A DNA stretch of 17,459 bases from NCBI GenBank assembly GCA_003661125.1, contig QMVO01000008.1, forward strand, positions 1 through 17,459, in the 5' to 3' direction. Under the pieces are notes generated by a model. It made no database searches and was not told where the DNA came from. It saw only the letters and a program-made list of their open reading frames with translations. Below are positions 7,494 through 14,720 of this stretch, one piece after another; the stretch's first letter is position 1; each line of letters opens with the position of its first letter. The translations under genes were made by a program, and so were the position numbers. This DNA is from Methanosarcinales archaeon (GTDB lineage: Archaea; Halobacteriota; Syntropharchaeia; Alkanophagales; Methanospirareceae).

Positions 7494-7939
7494 TTCTCTT
7501 TCCTCTCCACTCTTATTCCTTCTATCCACGTATGCGGGTAATTTCCCGTTTCGTCCTTCTCTTCCGATTTCACCATGTCCCAAATCGTTAACAGAGCCAC
7601 GGATAGACCATGCAGTGCATCCATCTCTACGCCCGTCTTTCCAACGGACTTCACAGATACTGTCGCTTTTATATCCTCCTCACACATCGAAAAATCAACT
7701 TTTACTGCTTCAATGCTTATTGGATGGCATAGCGGGATCATATCAGGGGTTTTTTTCACAGCCAATATCGCTGCGGTTTCCGCGCATGCAAGCACGTCCC
7801 CCTTCTTTATATCCCTCCTTCTTATCTTCTCAATAGTGCTATTTTTCAATTTTATGCTGCCAGAAGCCACTGCTATTCGCTCAACATTCTCTTTTTCGCT
7901 TATGTCCACCATGACCACGCTCACGTCGTGCCGATGCAT
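7475..7939 (-). CDS. moaC: Cyclic pyranopterin monophosphate synthase (molybdenum cofactor biosynthesis)
   Basis: Catalyses formation of cyclic pyranopterin monophosphate from 3',8-cyclo-7,8-dihydro-GTP, the second step of molybdopterin synthesis. In archaea with H4MPT pathways this serves molybdenum or tungsten formylmethanofuran dehydrogenases and formate dehydrogenases. Conserved motifs are MVDISEK (10-16), MIPLCHPI (67-74), GKTGVEMDAL (100-109) and LLTIWDMVK (116-124). The 154-residue length is normal for an archaeal MoaC. The start is ATG at 7937-7939, 9 nt after the Sec61-beta stop; the internal ATG at residue 10 is also possible because family members begin close to MVD. The last codons and TAG stop (7475-7477) lie inside the tRNA-Leu gene, so the C-terminal RGLLS is encoded by tRNA sequence. 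Confidence 0.95.
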   Translation of the reverse strand: MHRHDVSVVMVDISEKENVERIAVASGSIKLKNSTIEKIRRRDIKKGDVLACAETAAILAVKKTPDMIPLCHPISIEAVKVDFSMCEEDIKATVSVKSVGKTGVEMDALHGLSVALLTIWDMVKSEEKDETGNYPHTWIEGIRVERKEKRGLLS

Positions 7940-7948
7940 TGTTTCTCT

Positions 7949-8164
7949 TCAAGCAGGCCAGACACCGAAATATATCTCCAACCCTAACACCACGACACCT
8001 ATAAAGACGCCGAGGAGTAGTATCGTTTTGGGTGATAGCTTAACCGCAGACTCCTCTACATCGTAATACCGCATCAATCCCGCAGAGGACATAAGTCCAC
8101 GTTCTTCGCCTCTTCCTCTTCCTCCTTCCCTCTTAACCTTTTTCGTTGCTCTTCTTTTTGCCAT
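7949..8164 (-). CDS. secG: Preprotein translocase subunit Sec61-beta (archaeal SecG)
   Basis: Small tail-anchored subunit of the SecYE-beta protein-conducting channel. The signature GLMSSAGLMRYYD (23-35) and the SPKTILLLGVFIGVVV membrane segment (44-59, one helix continuing to about 66) are diagnostic. At 71 residues it is slightly long because of a very basic, glycine-rich N-terminus (residues 1-22). ATG at 8162-8164 lies just downstream of an AT-rich TATA stretch, suggesting a leaderless transcript. It is followed by moaC after 9 nt. Divergent from comDE, with 84 nt between the two starts. Confidence 0.93.
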   Translation of the reverse strand: MAKRRATKKVKREGGRGRGEERGLMSSAGLMRYYDVEESAVKLSPKTILLLGVFIGVVVLGLEIYFGVWPA

Positions 8165-8182
8165 AATTGATTTTATGATTTT

Positions 8183-8196
8183 TATTTATTTATATT
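8183..8196. promoter_or_regulatory. Divergent TATA region for sec61beta and comDE
   Basis: The 84-nt gap between the divergent genes holds TTTATTTATTTATA. On the minus strand this reads TATAAATAAATAAA, about 25 nt before the sec61beta ATG, which fits a leaderless transcript. On the plus strand the same stretch offers TTTATATT (about 8187-8196), about 55 nt before the comDE ATG. One AT-rich element may therefore serve both directions. Confidence 0.45.
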
Positions 8197-8248
8197 CAAT
8201 TCAAAACAATAAAGCATTTCTTTCTAAGTGTGATCTTGTGGTTACAAA

Positions 8249-9382
8249 ATGTGCGAAATAGAAGAGAAGATAATAGACATAATGAAAGATAATGGAATAG
8301 ATATTGTAGCAACGTTGCCATGTGGTAAAGCCAAAAGCCTCTTTCATCTTATCCCGCACCACTTTCACGATGTCGCTCTAAACAAGGAAGAGGATGGGAT
8401 TGGAATATGTGCAGGTGCATATCTCGCTCTTGGAAAACCTGCAATAGTTATGCAAAGTTCGGGATTGGGCAATTCCATGAATGCGTTAATGTCCCTTACC
8501 AGCACTTACGAGCTGCCTTTGCCGATAATAACGAGTTGGAGAGGCGTTTATAGGGAACAGATACTTGCACAAATACCGTTTAATAAAAACCTTCCAGGAA
8601 TGTTAAAAGCGTTTGATATTCCCTATACGGTAATAGACGACAAATCCAAAATAAACATGATGGACAACGTTATTTGCGATGCGTATGAAAATAGCAGAAT
8701 CCACGTCGCTTTGATTTCTCCAAAAACATGGGAGAGAAGGAGAGGAGAAGAGGCTGGACTCACAGAGCGGTTTCCAAAAAGAGAGAGGGAAACCATCGTG
8801 GAATATAAAAAAACGATTCATGAGCCAGAGATGACGAGATATGATGCAATAAAAACAGTAGCGGAAATTCTGGATGAAGAAGCTGTTGTTTCCAATATTG
8901 GCGAACCAAGTAAGGAATTGTATGAGATTAGAGATAGAGATCTAAACTTCTATATGCTGGGCAGTTATAGTCAGGCGTCTTCAATAGGCTTGGGTATGGC
9001 ATTAAAAACGAAAAGAGAAGTGGTTGTTCTTGATGGTGATGGTAGCTTATTAGCCACGAGTGTCTTACCTACAATAGCAGCGGAAACGCCCAGGAATCTA
9101 TCTATTTTTTGTCTGGATAATGGCACGTTAGGAAGCACAGGTGACCAGTTGACAAATGCTTATTCCGGTGTAGATATGGAATTAATGGCGATAAGCGCGG
9201 GGATAAAAGAAACAAAAAAAGTGCACACAGAGAAGGAGTTGCGCGCAACTATCGAGGGTTTGTATAGCATTAAAGGACCGAGATTCATTCACGTAATAGT
9301 AAAACCGGGAAATGCAGAAATGGAGAACATAAAATTGACATCATGGCAAATAAAGAGAAGATTTATGAAGGCTATGCTTTAG
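8249..9382 (+). CDS. comDE: Sulfopyruvate decarboxylase, fused alpha and beta subunits
   Basis: Thiamine-diphosphate enzyme that decarboxylates 3-sulfopyruvate to sulfoacetaldehyde in coenzyme M biosynthesis. The N-terminal half (about 1-165) is the ComD-like PYR domain, with the cofactor-activating glutamate in NKEEDGIGICAGAYLA (45-60). The C-terminal half (about 195-377) is the ComE-like PP domain, with LDGDGSLL (261-268) and DNGTLGSTG (290-298) forming the GDG...N diphosphate/metal site. Some methanogens carry the two halves as separate genes; here they form one 377-residue chain joined by an arginine/glutamate-rich linker (162-195). ATG at 8249-8251 has no evident Shine-Dalgarno. A sulfonate-type ABC importer follows on the same strand after 192 nt. 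The alternative phosphonopyruvate decarboxylase is less likely given the two-domain pattern and the F430/H4MPT context. Confidence 0.88.
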   Translation: MCEIEEKIIDIMKDNGIDIVATLPCGKAKSLFHLIPHHFHDVALNKEEDGIGICAGAYLALGKPAIVMQSSGLGNSMNALMSLTSTYELPLPIITSWRGVYREQILAQIPFNKNLPGMLKAFDIPYTVIDDKSKINMMDNVICDAYENSRIHVALISPKTWERRRGEEAGLTERFPKRERETIVEYKKTIHEPEMTRYDAIKTVAEILDEEAVVSNIGEPSKELYEIRDRDLNFYMLGSYSQASSIGLGMALKTKREVVVLDGDGSLLATSVLPTIAAETPRNLSIFCLDNGTLGSTGDQLTNAYSGVDMELMAISAGIKETKKVHTEKELRATIEGLYSIKGPRFIHVIVKPGNAEMENIKLTSWQIKRRFMKAML

Positions 9383-9486
9383 CGATACTCTCCTCTCCTA
9401 TCTCGCATAGTATAGAATTATCTCTTATTCATATTTTGCTTGCCGTTTTGTTATACAATAAGACAATCTAATAGACAAAAATAGAA

Positions 9487-9500
9487 ACATTTAAATACTG
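9487..9500 (+). promoter_or_regulatory. BRE/TATA-like promoter of the ABC importer operon
   Basis: AGAAACATTTAAATA has a purine-rich BRE-like half followed by the box A sequence TTTAAATA, about 80 nt before the binding-protein ATG. A second TATA-like string, TATAAAAA at 9523-9530, would give a shorter leader. Either could drive the importer genes separately from comDE. Confidence 0.4.
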
Positions 9501-9508
9501 ACAGGAAG

Positions 9509-9537
9509 AAAAAATGTTTATGTATAAAAAAATGTTT
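9509..9537 (+). repeat. 11-bp direct repeat upstream of the importer operon
   Basis: AAAAAATGTTT occurs at 9509-9519 and again at 9527-9537, 18 nt apart, so on nearly the same face of the helix. The second copy overlaps the candidate TATA at 9523-9530. This could be a repressor site, but the sequence is AT-rich and chance is not excluded. Confidence 0.35.
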
Positions 9538-9560
9538 GATAGTATAGAAAGAAGAAAATG

Positions 9561-9569
9561 AGGAGGTGA
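9561..9569 (+). promoter_or_regulatory. Shine-Dalgarno fixing the binding-protein start
   Basis: AGGAGGTGA stands 5 nt before ATG at 9575. The upstream in-frame GTG at 9566 lies inside this site and cannot be the start. Confidence 0.8.
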
Positions 9570-9574
9570 TTAGT

Positions 9575-10750
9575 ATGAAAAAAGTAAAACCAGTAAAAGT
9601 TCTGATTGCTTTGGCAGCATTAGTAGCAATGTGTGCTTTAACAGCTATGCCAGCGCAGATATGTGAAGCAAGAGAGATAACAGAGTTGCGCATAGGTTAC
9701 CAACCCAGCACGCACCAGATCGCGCACATGACCGCGATGGAAAAGGGATGGTGGGAAAGCGACCTGAAGAGATTTGGAATAGATGAAGTTACCGACACTG
9801 AATTCCCCTCGGGACCGCCAGAAATGACCGCGATGATGGGTGGTGCACTGGATATCGCCTACGTAGGGACAGCACCACCCATTTCTGCAATAGATAAAGG
9901 ATTAGATGCGAAGATAGTCGCAGCAGTGCAAACAAATGGTTCTGCTATTGTTCTTTTGCCTGAAATCGCTGCAAACTACACTTCGCCAGCGAACTTGAAA
10001 GGGCTGAAAATAGCTACTTTCCCTCCAGGCTCGATTCAGGATACCATACTCAGGAAATGGCTGGAAGATAATGGAATAGACCCAGCAAACGACCTTGAAA
10101 TTGTACCAATGGGACCTCGTGACGCAATATCGGCGATAGCAGCAAGGGCTGTGCACGCTGTATTTCTGCCCAGTCCTTCGCCAACGATAATAGAACTGGA
10201 AGGAGCGGGAAAGATAGTGGTTCTTTCCGGAGACATGTGGCCCGACCATGCGTGCTGTTGCCTTTTAGCAAGTGGTGAACTGATCAGAGAACATCCAGAT
10301 CTTCTTGAGCAGATAATCCGAACACACATAAACGCAACAGAGTACAATCGTGAGCATATAGACGAAGCTGCTGAGATATTTGCGAAAAAAGTAGGATGGG
10401 ACGTGGAAAAGGTAAAGGCGTCATTCAATAGAACGGACATGAAGTGGATTCATAATCCTCATCTTGAAATACCTTCTACACTTGAATATGCAAAGGTAGA
10501 CTATGAAATGGGATACACGGACAAATTGCTAACACAAGATGACCTTTTCGATACCAGCTTTTATGATCGAGTTACGAAGGGAATTGCACCCCCCACACCT
10601 ACACCTGAAGCAACTCCTACGATTACGCCAATCCCTTCTCCAACACCAGTAATAACTCCCACACCGGTACCTACCCCAGGGTTTACGGCTGTTTTTGCAA
10701 TAGCGGTGCTATTAGCAGTAACATATCTGATATTAAGGAGGAGATTTTAA
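9575..10750 (+). CDS. ABC transporter substrate-binding protein, taurine/sulfonate (SsuA/TauA-like) family, PGF-CTERM anchored
   Basis: Extracytoplasmic binding protein of 391 residues. A basic, hydrophobic signal peptide (about 1-29, ending near CEA) is followed by an NMT1/SsuA-type periplasmic-binding fold that begins ELRIGYQPSTHQIAH and includes GGALDIAYVGTAPPISA and WPDHACCCLLASGELI. A roughly 30-residue Pro/Thr linker (TPTPEATPTITPIPSPT and onward) leads to a C-terminal PGF motif, one membrane helix and an RRR tail. That is the PGF-CTERM signal, which in archaea is handled by archaeosortase A and anchors proteins at the cell surface. The family binds taurine, alkanesulfonates, nitrate, bicarbonate or thiamine precursors, so the ligand cannot be read from sequence. 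The comDE gene next door makes a sulfonate plausible. Start fixed by the strong AGGAGGTGA site. Confidence 0.88.
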   Translation: MKKVKPVKVLIALAALVAMCALTAMPAQICEAREITELRIGYQPSTHQIAHMTAMEKGWWESDLKRFGIDEVTDTEFPSGPPEMTAMMGGALDIAYVGTAPPISAIDKGLDAKIVAAVQTNGSAIVLLPEIAANYTSPANLKGLKIATFPPGSIQDTILRKWLEDNGIDPANDLEIVPMGPRDAISAIAARAVHAVFLPSPSPTIIELEGAGKIVVLSGDMWPDHACCCLLASGELIREHPDLLEQIIRTHINATEYNREHIDEAAEIFAKKVGWDVEKVKASFNRTDMKWIHNPHLEIPSTLEYAKVDYEMGYTDKLLTQDDLFDTSFYDRVTKGIAPPTPTPEATPTITPIPSPTPVITPTPVPTPGFTAVFAIAVLLAVTYLILRRRF

Positions 10751-10777
10751 TTTTATTTCTCCTTTTTATCTTTTTTT
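10751..10777 (+). terminator. T-tract between binding-protein and permease genes
   Basis: Directly after the binding-protein stop come T-rich runs (TTTTATTT, TTTTT, TTTTTTT) in 27 nt. Archaeal RNA polymerase stops at oligo-T, so partial termination here could give more binding protein than permease. No hairpin is evident. Confidence 0.4.
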
Positions 10778-10783
10778 AAACGA

Positions 10784-11581
10784 ATGAGAGAAAACGAAGG
10801 TTTGAAATTCCTGAAAAGGAGAGGGATAATAGAAACAATAGGGATTTGCACGGTCATTGTTATCTGGCAGTTAGTAGCGAGTTTTATCGTGAAGAAGACT
10901 TATCTACTGCCAAGCCCCTATGAAGTTTTCTTTGCTTTTTATACTGTTCGAGAAGTAATACCGGTAGATATTTACATCAGCCTTTTACATTTTAGTATCG
11001 GTTTAGCTGCGGGAGCAACGGTTGGAATAACAATAGGAGCTTTGATGGGCGGGTTCAAGCTTATAGATAGAGCTATGGATCCAATAATGGAAATATTACG
11101 TGCGATACCTCCAATCGCATGGATTCCATTTGCTATTATATGGTTAAAACTTACTCATTATTCCGCTGGTTTTGTTGTGTTCGTAGGCGCTATTTTCCCC
11201 ATCCTGATAAACACTTACACGGGTTTTAAAAGTGTGGATAAGATATATATAGACGCGGCTAAAGTTTTAGGTTGTAAAAAAGGAATGAGCTTGATAAAAT
11301 CTGTCGTTCTCCCATACTCTCTCCCCTACATCGCTGCTGGAACACGTATAGGGATGGGAATAGGATGGATGTGCGTAGTAGCGGCAGAGATGTTCGGAGC
11401 GAGCGGCAGAGTGGGTCTGGGCTGGAGATTGTGGAATAGATTCTATGCGCTGCACATGATGGATAAGCTTGTTGCGTATATGATAGTAATAGGGCTAATA
11501 GCTTTACTCCTGGATCGCATATTTAGGTATCTTGTGGAAGAGAAGTCGCTTAAGTGGAGAAAAGGGTTGGTAGCGGTATAG
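10784..11581 (+). CDS. ABC transporter permease, taurine/sulfonate (SsuC/TauC-like) family
   Basis: Integral membrane subunit of the importer, 265 residues, with about six hydrophobic segments (near 15-35, 68-88, 105-122, 126-145, 182-202 and 228-246). PYEVFFAF after the first segment and EILRAIPPIAWIPFAIIW (103-120) are typical of this permease family. The cytoplasmic coupling loop that contacts the ATPase is IDAAKVLGCKKGMSLIKSVVLP (156-177), the EAA-type motif. ATG at 10784-10786 has no good Shine-Dalgarno and follows T-rich sequence. The TAG stop (11579-11581) abuts the ATPase gene. Confidence 0.9.
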   Translation: MRENEGLKFLKRRGIIETIGICTVIVIWQLVASFIVKKTYLLPSPYEVFFAFYTVREVIPVDIYISLLHFSIGLAAGATVGITIGALMGGFKLIDRAMDPIMEILRAIPPIAWIPFAIIWLKLTHYSAGFVVFVGAIFPILINTYTGFKSVDKIYIDAAKVLGCKKGMSLIKSVVLPYSLPYIAAGTRIGMGIGWMCVVAAEMFGASGRVGLGWRLWNRFYALHMMDKLVAYMIVIGLIALLLDRIFRYLVEEKSLKWRKGLVAV

Positions 11582-11586
11582 TGAAA

Positions 11587-12360
11587 ATGAACCACAAACT
11601 CGAACTCCGGAAAGTATCGAAGAGGTTCAACACAGAAGAAGGGAAGATGGAGGCATTAGAGGGCATTAATTTAGAAGTTAAACCGAACGAATTTTTGTGT
11701 GTTATAGGACCTTCAGGATGTGGGAAAACAACATTGCTAAGATTAATCGCAGGTTTAGACCACCCGAGCAGTGGGGCGATTATTTTAGATGGAAAAGAGG
11801 TGAAAGGACCTTCTCCGGATAGAGGGATGGTATTCCAGGAATTTTCGTTATTCCCATGGAGAACGGTTTTGAAGAACGTAGAATTCGGATTGGAAATAAA
11901 AGGAATGAAAGAAAAAGCGCGGAGAAAGATTGCAGAGAGATACATAGAGCTTGTAGGGCTAAGAGGCTTTGAAAATTGTTATCCATACGAACTTTCTGGG
12001 GGTATGAAACAACGGGTAGCAATTGCAAGAGCTCTCGCGACTGACCCTGCAATTTTATTGATGGATGAACCTTTTGGTTCGGTGGATGCACAAACGAGAA
12101 ACATACTTCAGGAAGAGCTGCTGGAGATTTGGAAAAGGACTAAGAAGACTATTCTGTTCGTGACGCACAGTGTTGATGAAGCGGTATATCTCGCAGATAG
12201 AGTTGCTGTAATGTCAGCGAGACCTGGTTGCCTTATTAAGTGCCTTGGTATTGATATACCGCGACCGAGGAAGCGAACGAGTAGGGAAGTGAATGAGTTC
12301 AGAGAGCAGTTGCTCATGTTGCTCAGCTTAGAACGCTCAAAGGCGTGTATTTCGGTTTAA
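11587..12360 (+). CDS. ABC transporter ATP-binding protein, taurine/sulfonate (SsuB/TauB-like) family
   Basis: Nucleotide-binding subunit that powers the importer. Counted from ATG at 11587 (257 residues): Walker A GPSGCGKTT (41-49), Q-loop glutamine in VFQEFSLFPWR (about 84), signature LSGGMKQR (136-143), Walker B ILLMDEPF (156-163) with D-loop SVDAQ, and the switch histidine in VTHSVDEA (194). SPDRGMVFQEFSLFPWRTV is typical of the nitrate/sulfonate/taurine subclass. GTG at 11581, sharing a base with the permease stop, and GTG at 11554, overlapping the permease by 28 nt, are alternative starts; ATG at 11587 suits the usual N-terminus best. The last 38 nt overlap, tail to tail, the 3' end of the flavoprotein gene on the other strand. 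Confidence 0.92.
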   Translation: MNHKLELRKVSKRFNTEEGKMEALEGINLEVKPNEFLCVIGPSGCGKTTLLRLIAGLDHPSSGAIILDGKEVKGPSPDRGMVFQEFSLFPWRTVLKNVEFGLEIKGMKEKARRKIAERYIELVGLRGFENCYPYELSGGMKQRVAIARALATDPAILLMDEPFGSVDAQTRNILQEELLEIWKRTKKTILFVTHSVDEAVYLADRVAVMSARPGCLIKCLGIDIPRPRKRTSREVNEFREQLLMLLSLERSKACISV

Positions 12361-12931
12361 TCAAACGACTCTTTACCACATCTTCTATCTCCTCCACTCG
12401 ACTCAAAACCGTGATACCCCGCATTCTTCGTAACTTCTCCACATTCTCCACATCCTCTTTCCGAATTCGTAACTTCAGGTCCCTGCCGTTGGGAAGCTTT
12501 GTGATTATTTCGCCCTCTTTCTGGTCCACGGGGAAGATATACACAGGCACGTCCGCTTTCATCGCTTGCGCAGCAGAATTTGTAATCAGCGAATCCGCGA
12601 TGCCGTGTGCTATCTTTGCCACTGTATTTGCCGTAGTGGGAGCGATTAAAACGAAATCGTATTTACCTAACTGTATTTTTCCTGATAAGAAAGGAGCATT
12701 TGGTCCTAATTCTGGACTTACTTTCGGAAATTGCTCTTTAACTTCTTTCAAGAGCTTATAAAACTTTAAAACCACCTTTCCCTCCTTGGAGAGGTAAACA
12801 TGAACCTCTAAGTTGTACTTATTTGCGAGTTCCTTCATGATGCTCACGCACTCGGTTAACTGATCCCCGGAACCTGTAATCCCCCATGCTATCCTAACAT
12901 GCTTACCCTCTTCAAAGCTCTTTCCTTCCAC
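12323..12931 (-). CDS. Archaeoflavoprotein AfpA / dihydromethanopterin reductase (acceptor) family flavoprotein
   Basis: Flavoprotein of the HFCD/UbiX-like fold, 202 residues. HVRIAWGITGSGDQLTE (11-27) and YDFVLIAPTTANTVAKIAHGIADSLITNS with a following AAQAM segment are hallmarks of the AfpA/DmrB family. Archaeoglobus AfpA is an FMN protein that takes electrons from ferredoxin; Methanosarcina DmrB reduces dihydromethanopterin to H4MPT. I cannot separate these two by eye; the nearby mch gene makes a methanopterin role plausible. The start is GTG at 12929-12931, 10 nt after AAAGGAGGTA, and it overlaps the upstream iron-sulfur flavoprotein gene by 20 nt, so the two are probably co-translated. 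The 3' end overlaps the convergent ABC ATPase gene by 38 nt. Confidence 0.82.
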   Translation of the reverse strand: MEGKSFEEGKHVRIAWGITGSGDQLTECVSIMKELANKYNLEVHVYLSKEGKVVLKFYKLLKEVKEQFPKVSPELGPNAPFLSGKIQLGKYDFVLIAPTTANTVAKIAHGIADSLITNSAAQAMKADVPVYIFPVDQKEGEIITKLPNGRDLKLRIRKEDVENVEKLRRMRGITVLSRVEEIEDVVKSRLIKPKYTPLSVLS

Positions 12932-13544
12932 CTTCTCTTTTACCTCCTTTTATAATCATCATAAAACAAACCTCCATGACTCTATTCACTGTCTTATAAA
13001 GACTTTTCAAACCTTCTTTATCCTCTTTAACGCCTGCTGCACCTTTATCCTTCGACCAGAAGGTTGCACCGAGGTTCGCACCGAAAGGACCACCACCTAC
13101 AGGAACCATCTCATTTATCAAATAAAAATCAATTAGTGACCTGATTGCGAGCTCCTGCCCGCCTATACGGTCGCCGCCGTCAGCAACTGCTGCACCAATT
13201 TTTCCACGGAGCGCATGAGGTTTGCTCGCTGCAAATGCCCTCATCCTGTCGAGAACCACTTTTACCTGACCGCTGAGTGTTCCCTGATAAACAGGCGTTC
13301 CAATCAAAATAGCATCTGCCCATTCAAATCCTGAATATACCTCTTTCATCGCATCGTCGTGAATACAACCTCCTTCTTTAATGCAGTGGTCGCAATGTAT
13401 GCAGAAATTAAGCTTCTTACCACGAACCGAGAAATATCGTGTCTCAGCATTCCATTTCTCTTCTGTATACCGCAACGCTTCTTGAATTATCCAATCGGTA
13501 GCAGCTATTCTTGGACTCCCAGAGATACCAAAAAGTTTAACCAT
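12912..13544 (-). CDS. Iron-sulfur flavoprotein (Isf family, NADPH-dependent FMN-reductase fold)
   Basis: Flavodoxin-like FMN protein with a compact [4Fe-4S] motif: FMN-binding GISGSPR (6-12) and the cysteines C48, C51, C54 and C60 in FCIHCDHCIKEGGC, the C-x2-C-x2-C-x5-C arrangement of methanogen Isf. IGTPVYQGTLSGQVKVVLDR and GGDRIGGQE are usual for the flavodoxin fold. Length is 210 residues; the basic, glycine-rich C-terminus is probably disordered. In Methanosarcina, Isf accepts electrons from ferredoxin, and a role against O2 or H2O2 has been proposed. ATG at 13542-13544 lacks a clear Shine-Dalgarno. It overlaps the AfpA/DmrB-like gene and lies 174 nt downstream of mch on the same strand; I find no convincing TATA box in that gap, so read-through from mch is possible. 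Confidence 0.88.
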   Translation of the reverse strand: MVKLFGISGSPRIAATDWIIQEALRYTEEKWNAETRYFSVRGKKLNFCIHCDHCIKEGGCIHDDAMKEVYSGFEWADAILIGTPVYQGTLSGQVKVVLDRMRAFAASKPHALRGKIGAAVADGGDRIGGQELAIRSLIDFYLINEMVPVGGGPFGANLGATFWSKDKGAAGVKEDKEGLKSLYKTVNRVMEVCFMMIIKGGKREGGRKEL

Positions 13545-13718
13545 TTCTTTTCAACCAGCATCTCTTCAATAGTTCAGAAGGATAACTTTTACTTACTTAT
13601 GACTTTCCTTTCTTCGCTGTCATCCACATTTTTTCCAAAATTGTCCTTATTTTCTACCTTTCCCTCTTCTCAATACACTCTCACATACAAATCACCCGCA
13701 GCCTTTAATCACGGGCAT

Positions 13719-14681
13719 TCATAACGTTTCTATCCCAAAGGACTCCAGCAGCACCTCTGTATTTATCTTCCCACTGGTAAACGTTTTTCCGCTGTTCAGT
13801 TCGTTCACCGTGATTTCCGCAGGTGCGAACATACCGGCATCTACTTTAAAGAAGTCGAAACCTGCTTCCTTAAATGTGACGTAGAACGGTTTTCCATAAT
13901 CCCTTGAGTTCAACGAAGGCACTTTCTTCACGTATCCTTTCAATCCCTTCACGTCATCGTAATCCACCGCGTAATACACGCGACCACAGTAGATGATGCA
14001 ATCGTTAGTAGAGCCCATGCATTTCACATCGTCACCAACCACAGGCGAGAGCGGTATAATGCCATGCGCATGTTTTATGCTGTTTATGTCGAATCCTAAA
14101 GAATCTAACTTGTGAATGCCAGTCTCAATACCTCTCGCAGATATTTGCACGGACCCGGCGATAGAGGCGGTTGGTACAACCACGATATAAAGGTCTTCGG
14201 GTTCCACGCTGCACTCTTCCGCTATTTTCGTTGTCACTTCCTCATCAGGTATCTTGCTGCTTTCCAGTATTAACACCGCTTCATCTGCATCGTCTGCATA
14301 TAATATCTTATCATACAGCTCTCGTGGCTTACGCGAAAGCGCCCTCGCCGGTCCCGATCCCATGCCGAAGTAATCCTTCACTTTTATCCGCCAGCCGGCA
14401 TATTGCGATGCCATGCAGGCGACTACGGGATGGTCAGTGGTAAGCTCTACGGCTGGCGCCACCAATTTGCCGAGGTCAAAGCTGCTGAATTTGATGTCCG
14501 CAAGATCCGCCATGCATATCCTCGCTACGTACAAGCCCGCTTCAAATCCTCCTTCTTCTTCCACCCCTACATCTATTATCGTCGTTCCATTATCCAGCTC
14601 CTCTATACCCACTTGCAATTCCTCTGAGTTGTCCATCATTTCCTCGAATACGTCCAATCCATACTCATTCACGCTTATCAT
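13719..14681 (-). CDS. mch: Methenyltetrahydromethanopterin cyclohydrolase
   Basis: Interconverts 5,10-methenyl-H4MPT and N5-formyl-H4MPT, a cytoplasmic step of methanogenesis and of its reversal. The 320-residue length is normal for the family. Recognisable blocks include PAVELTTDHPVVACMASQYAGW, YFGMGSGPARALSRKP, VVVPTASIAGSVQISARGIE, HAHGIIPLSPVVGDD, CMGSTNDCIIYCGRVYY and the C-terminal FKVDAGMFAPAEITVN. ATG at 14679-14681 is preceded by GGTGA, and a TATA-like box lies about 40 nt upstream. The gene is visibly more GC-rich than the defence genes: one sampled 60-base line (14401-14460) has 36 G/C. It is divergent from the gene at 14806. Confidence 0.96.
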   Translation of the reverse strand: MISVNEYGLDVFEEMMDNSEELQVGIEELDNGTTIIDVGVEEEGGFEAGLYVARICMADLADIKFSSFDLGKLVAPAVELTTDHPVVACMASQYAGWRIKVKDYFGMGSGPARALSRKPRELYDKILYADDADEAVLILESSKIPDEEVTTKIAEECSVEPEDLYIVVVPTASIAGSVQISARGIETGIHKLDSLGFDINSIKHAHGIIPLSPVVGDDVKCMGSTNDCIIYCGRVYYAVDYDDVKGLKGYVKKVPSLNSRDYGKPFYVTFKEAGFDFFKVDAGMFAPAEITVNELNSGKTFTSGKINTEVLLESFGIETL

Positions 14682-14720
14682 CTTTTTTTTCTCACCATTG
14701 CTATTAGTAATACATGCACC

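Noticed and set aside
7575..8066. A 163-codon plus-strand frame spanning moaC and sec61beta
   Set aside because: It runs antisense through two well-supported genes; its Ser/Thr-rich peptide is typical of a shadow frame.
8249..9382. Phosphonopyruvate decarboxylase or acetolactate synthase instead of ComDE
   Set aside because: The two-domain length of 377 residues lacks the central domain of acetolactate synthase, and the coenzyme context favours sulfopyruvate decarboxylase.
10610..10680. Tandem DNA repeat in the binding-protein gene
   Set aside because: The repetition reflects the Pro/Thr-rich stalk codons of the protein and is not an independent DNA repeat.
13545..13718. Possible small gene or leader peptide between mch and the iron-sulfur flavoprotein
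   Set aside because: Only very short frames (for example about 10 codons) are present, none with a good ribosome site. A weak CCCG/CGGG pairing near the mch stop has no T-tract to make a terminator.
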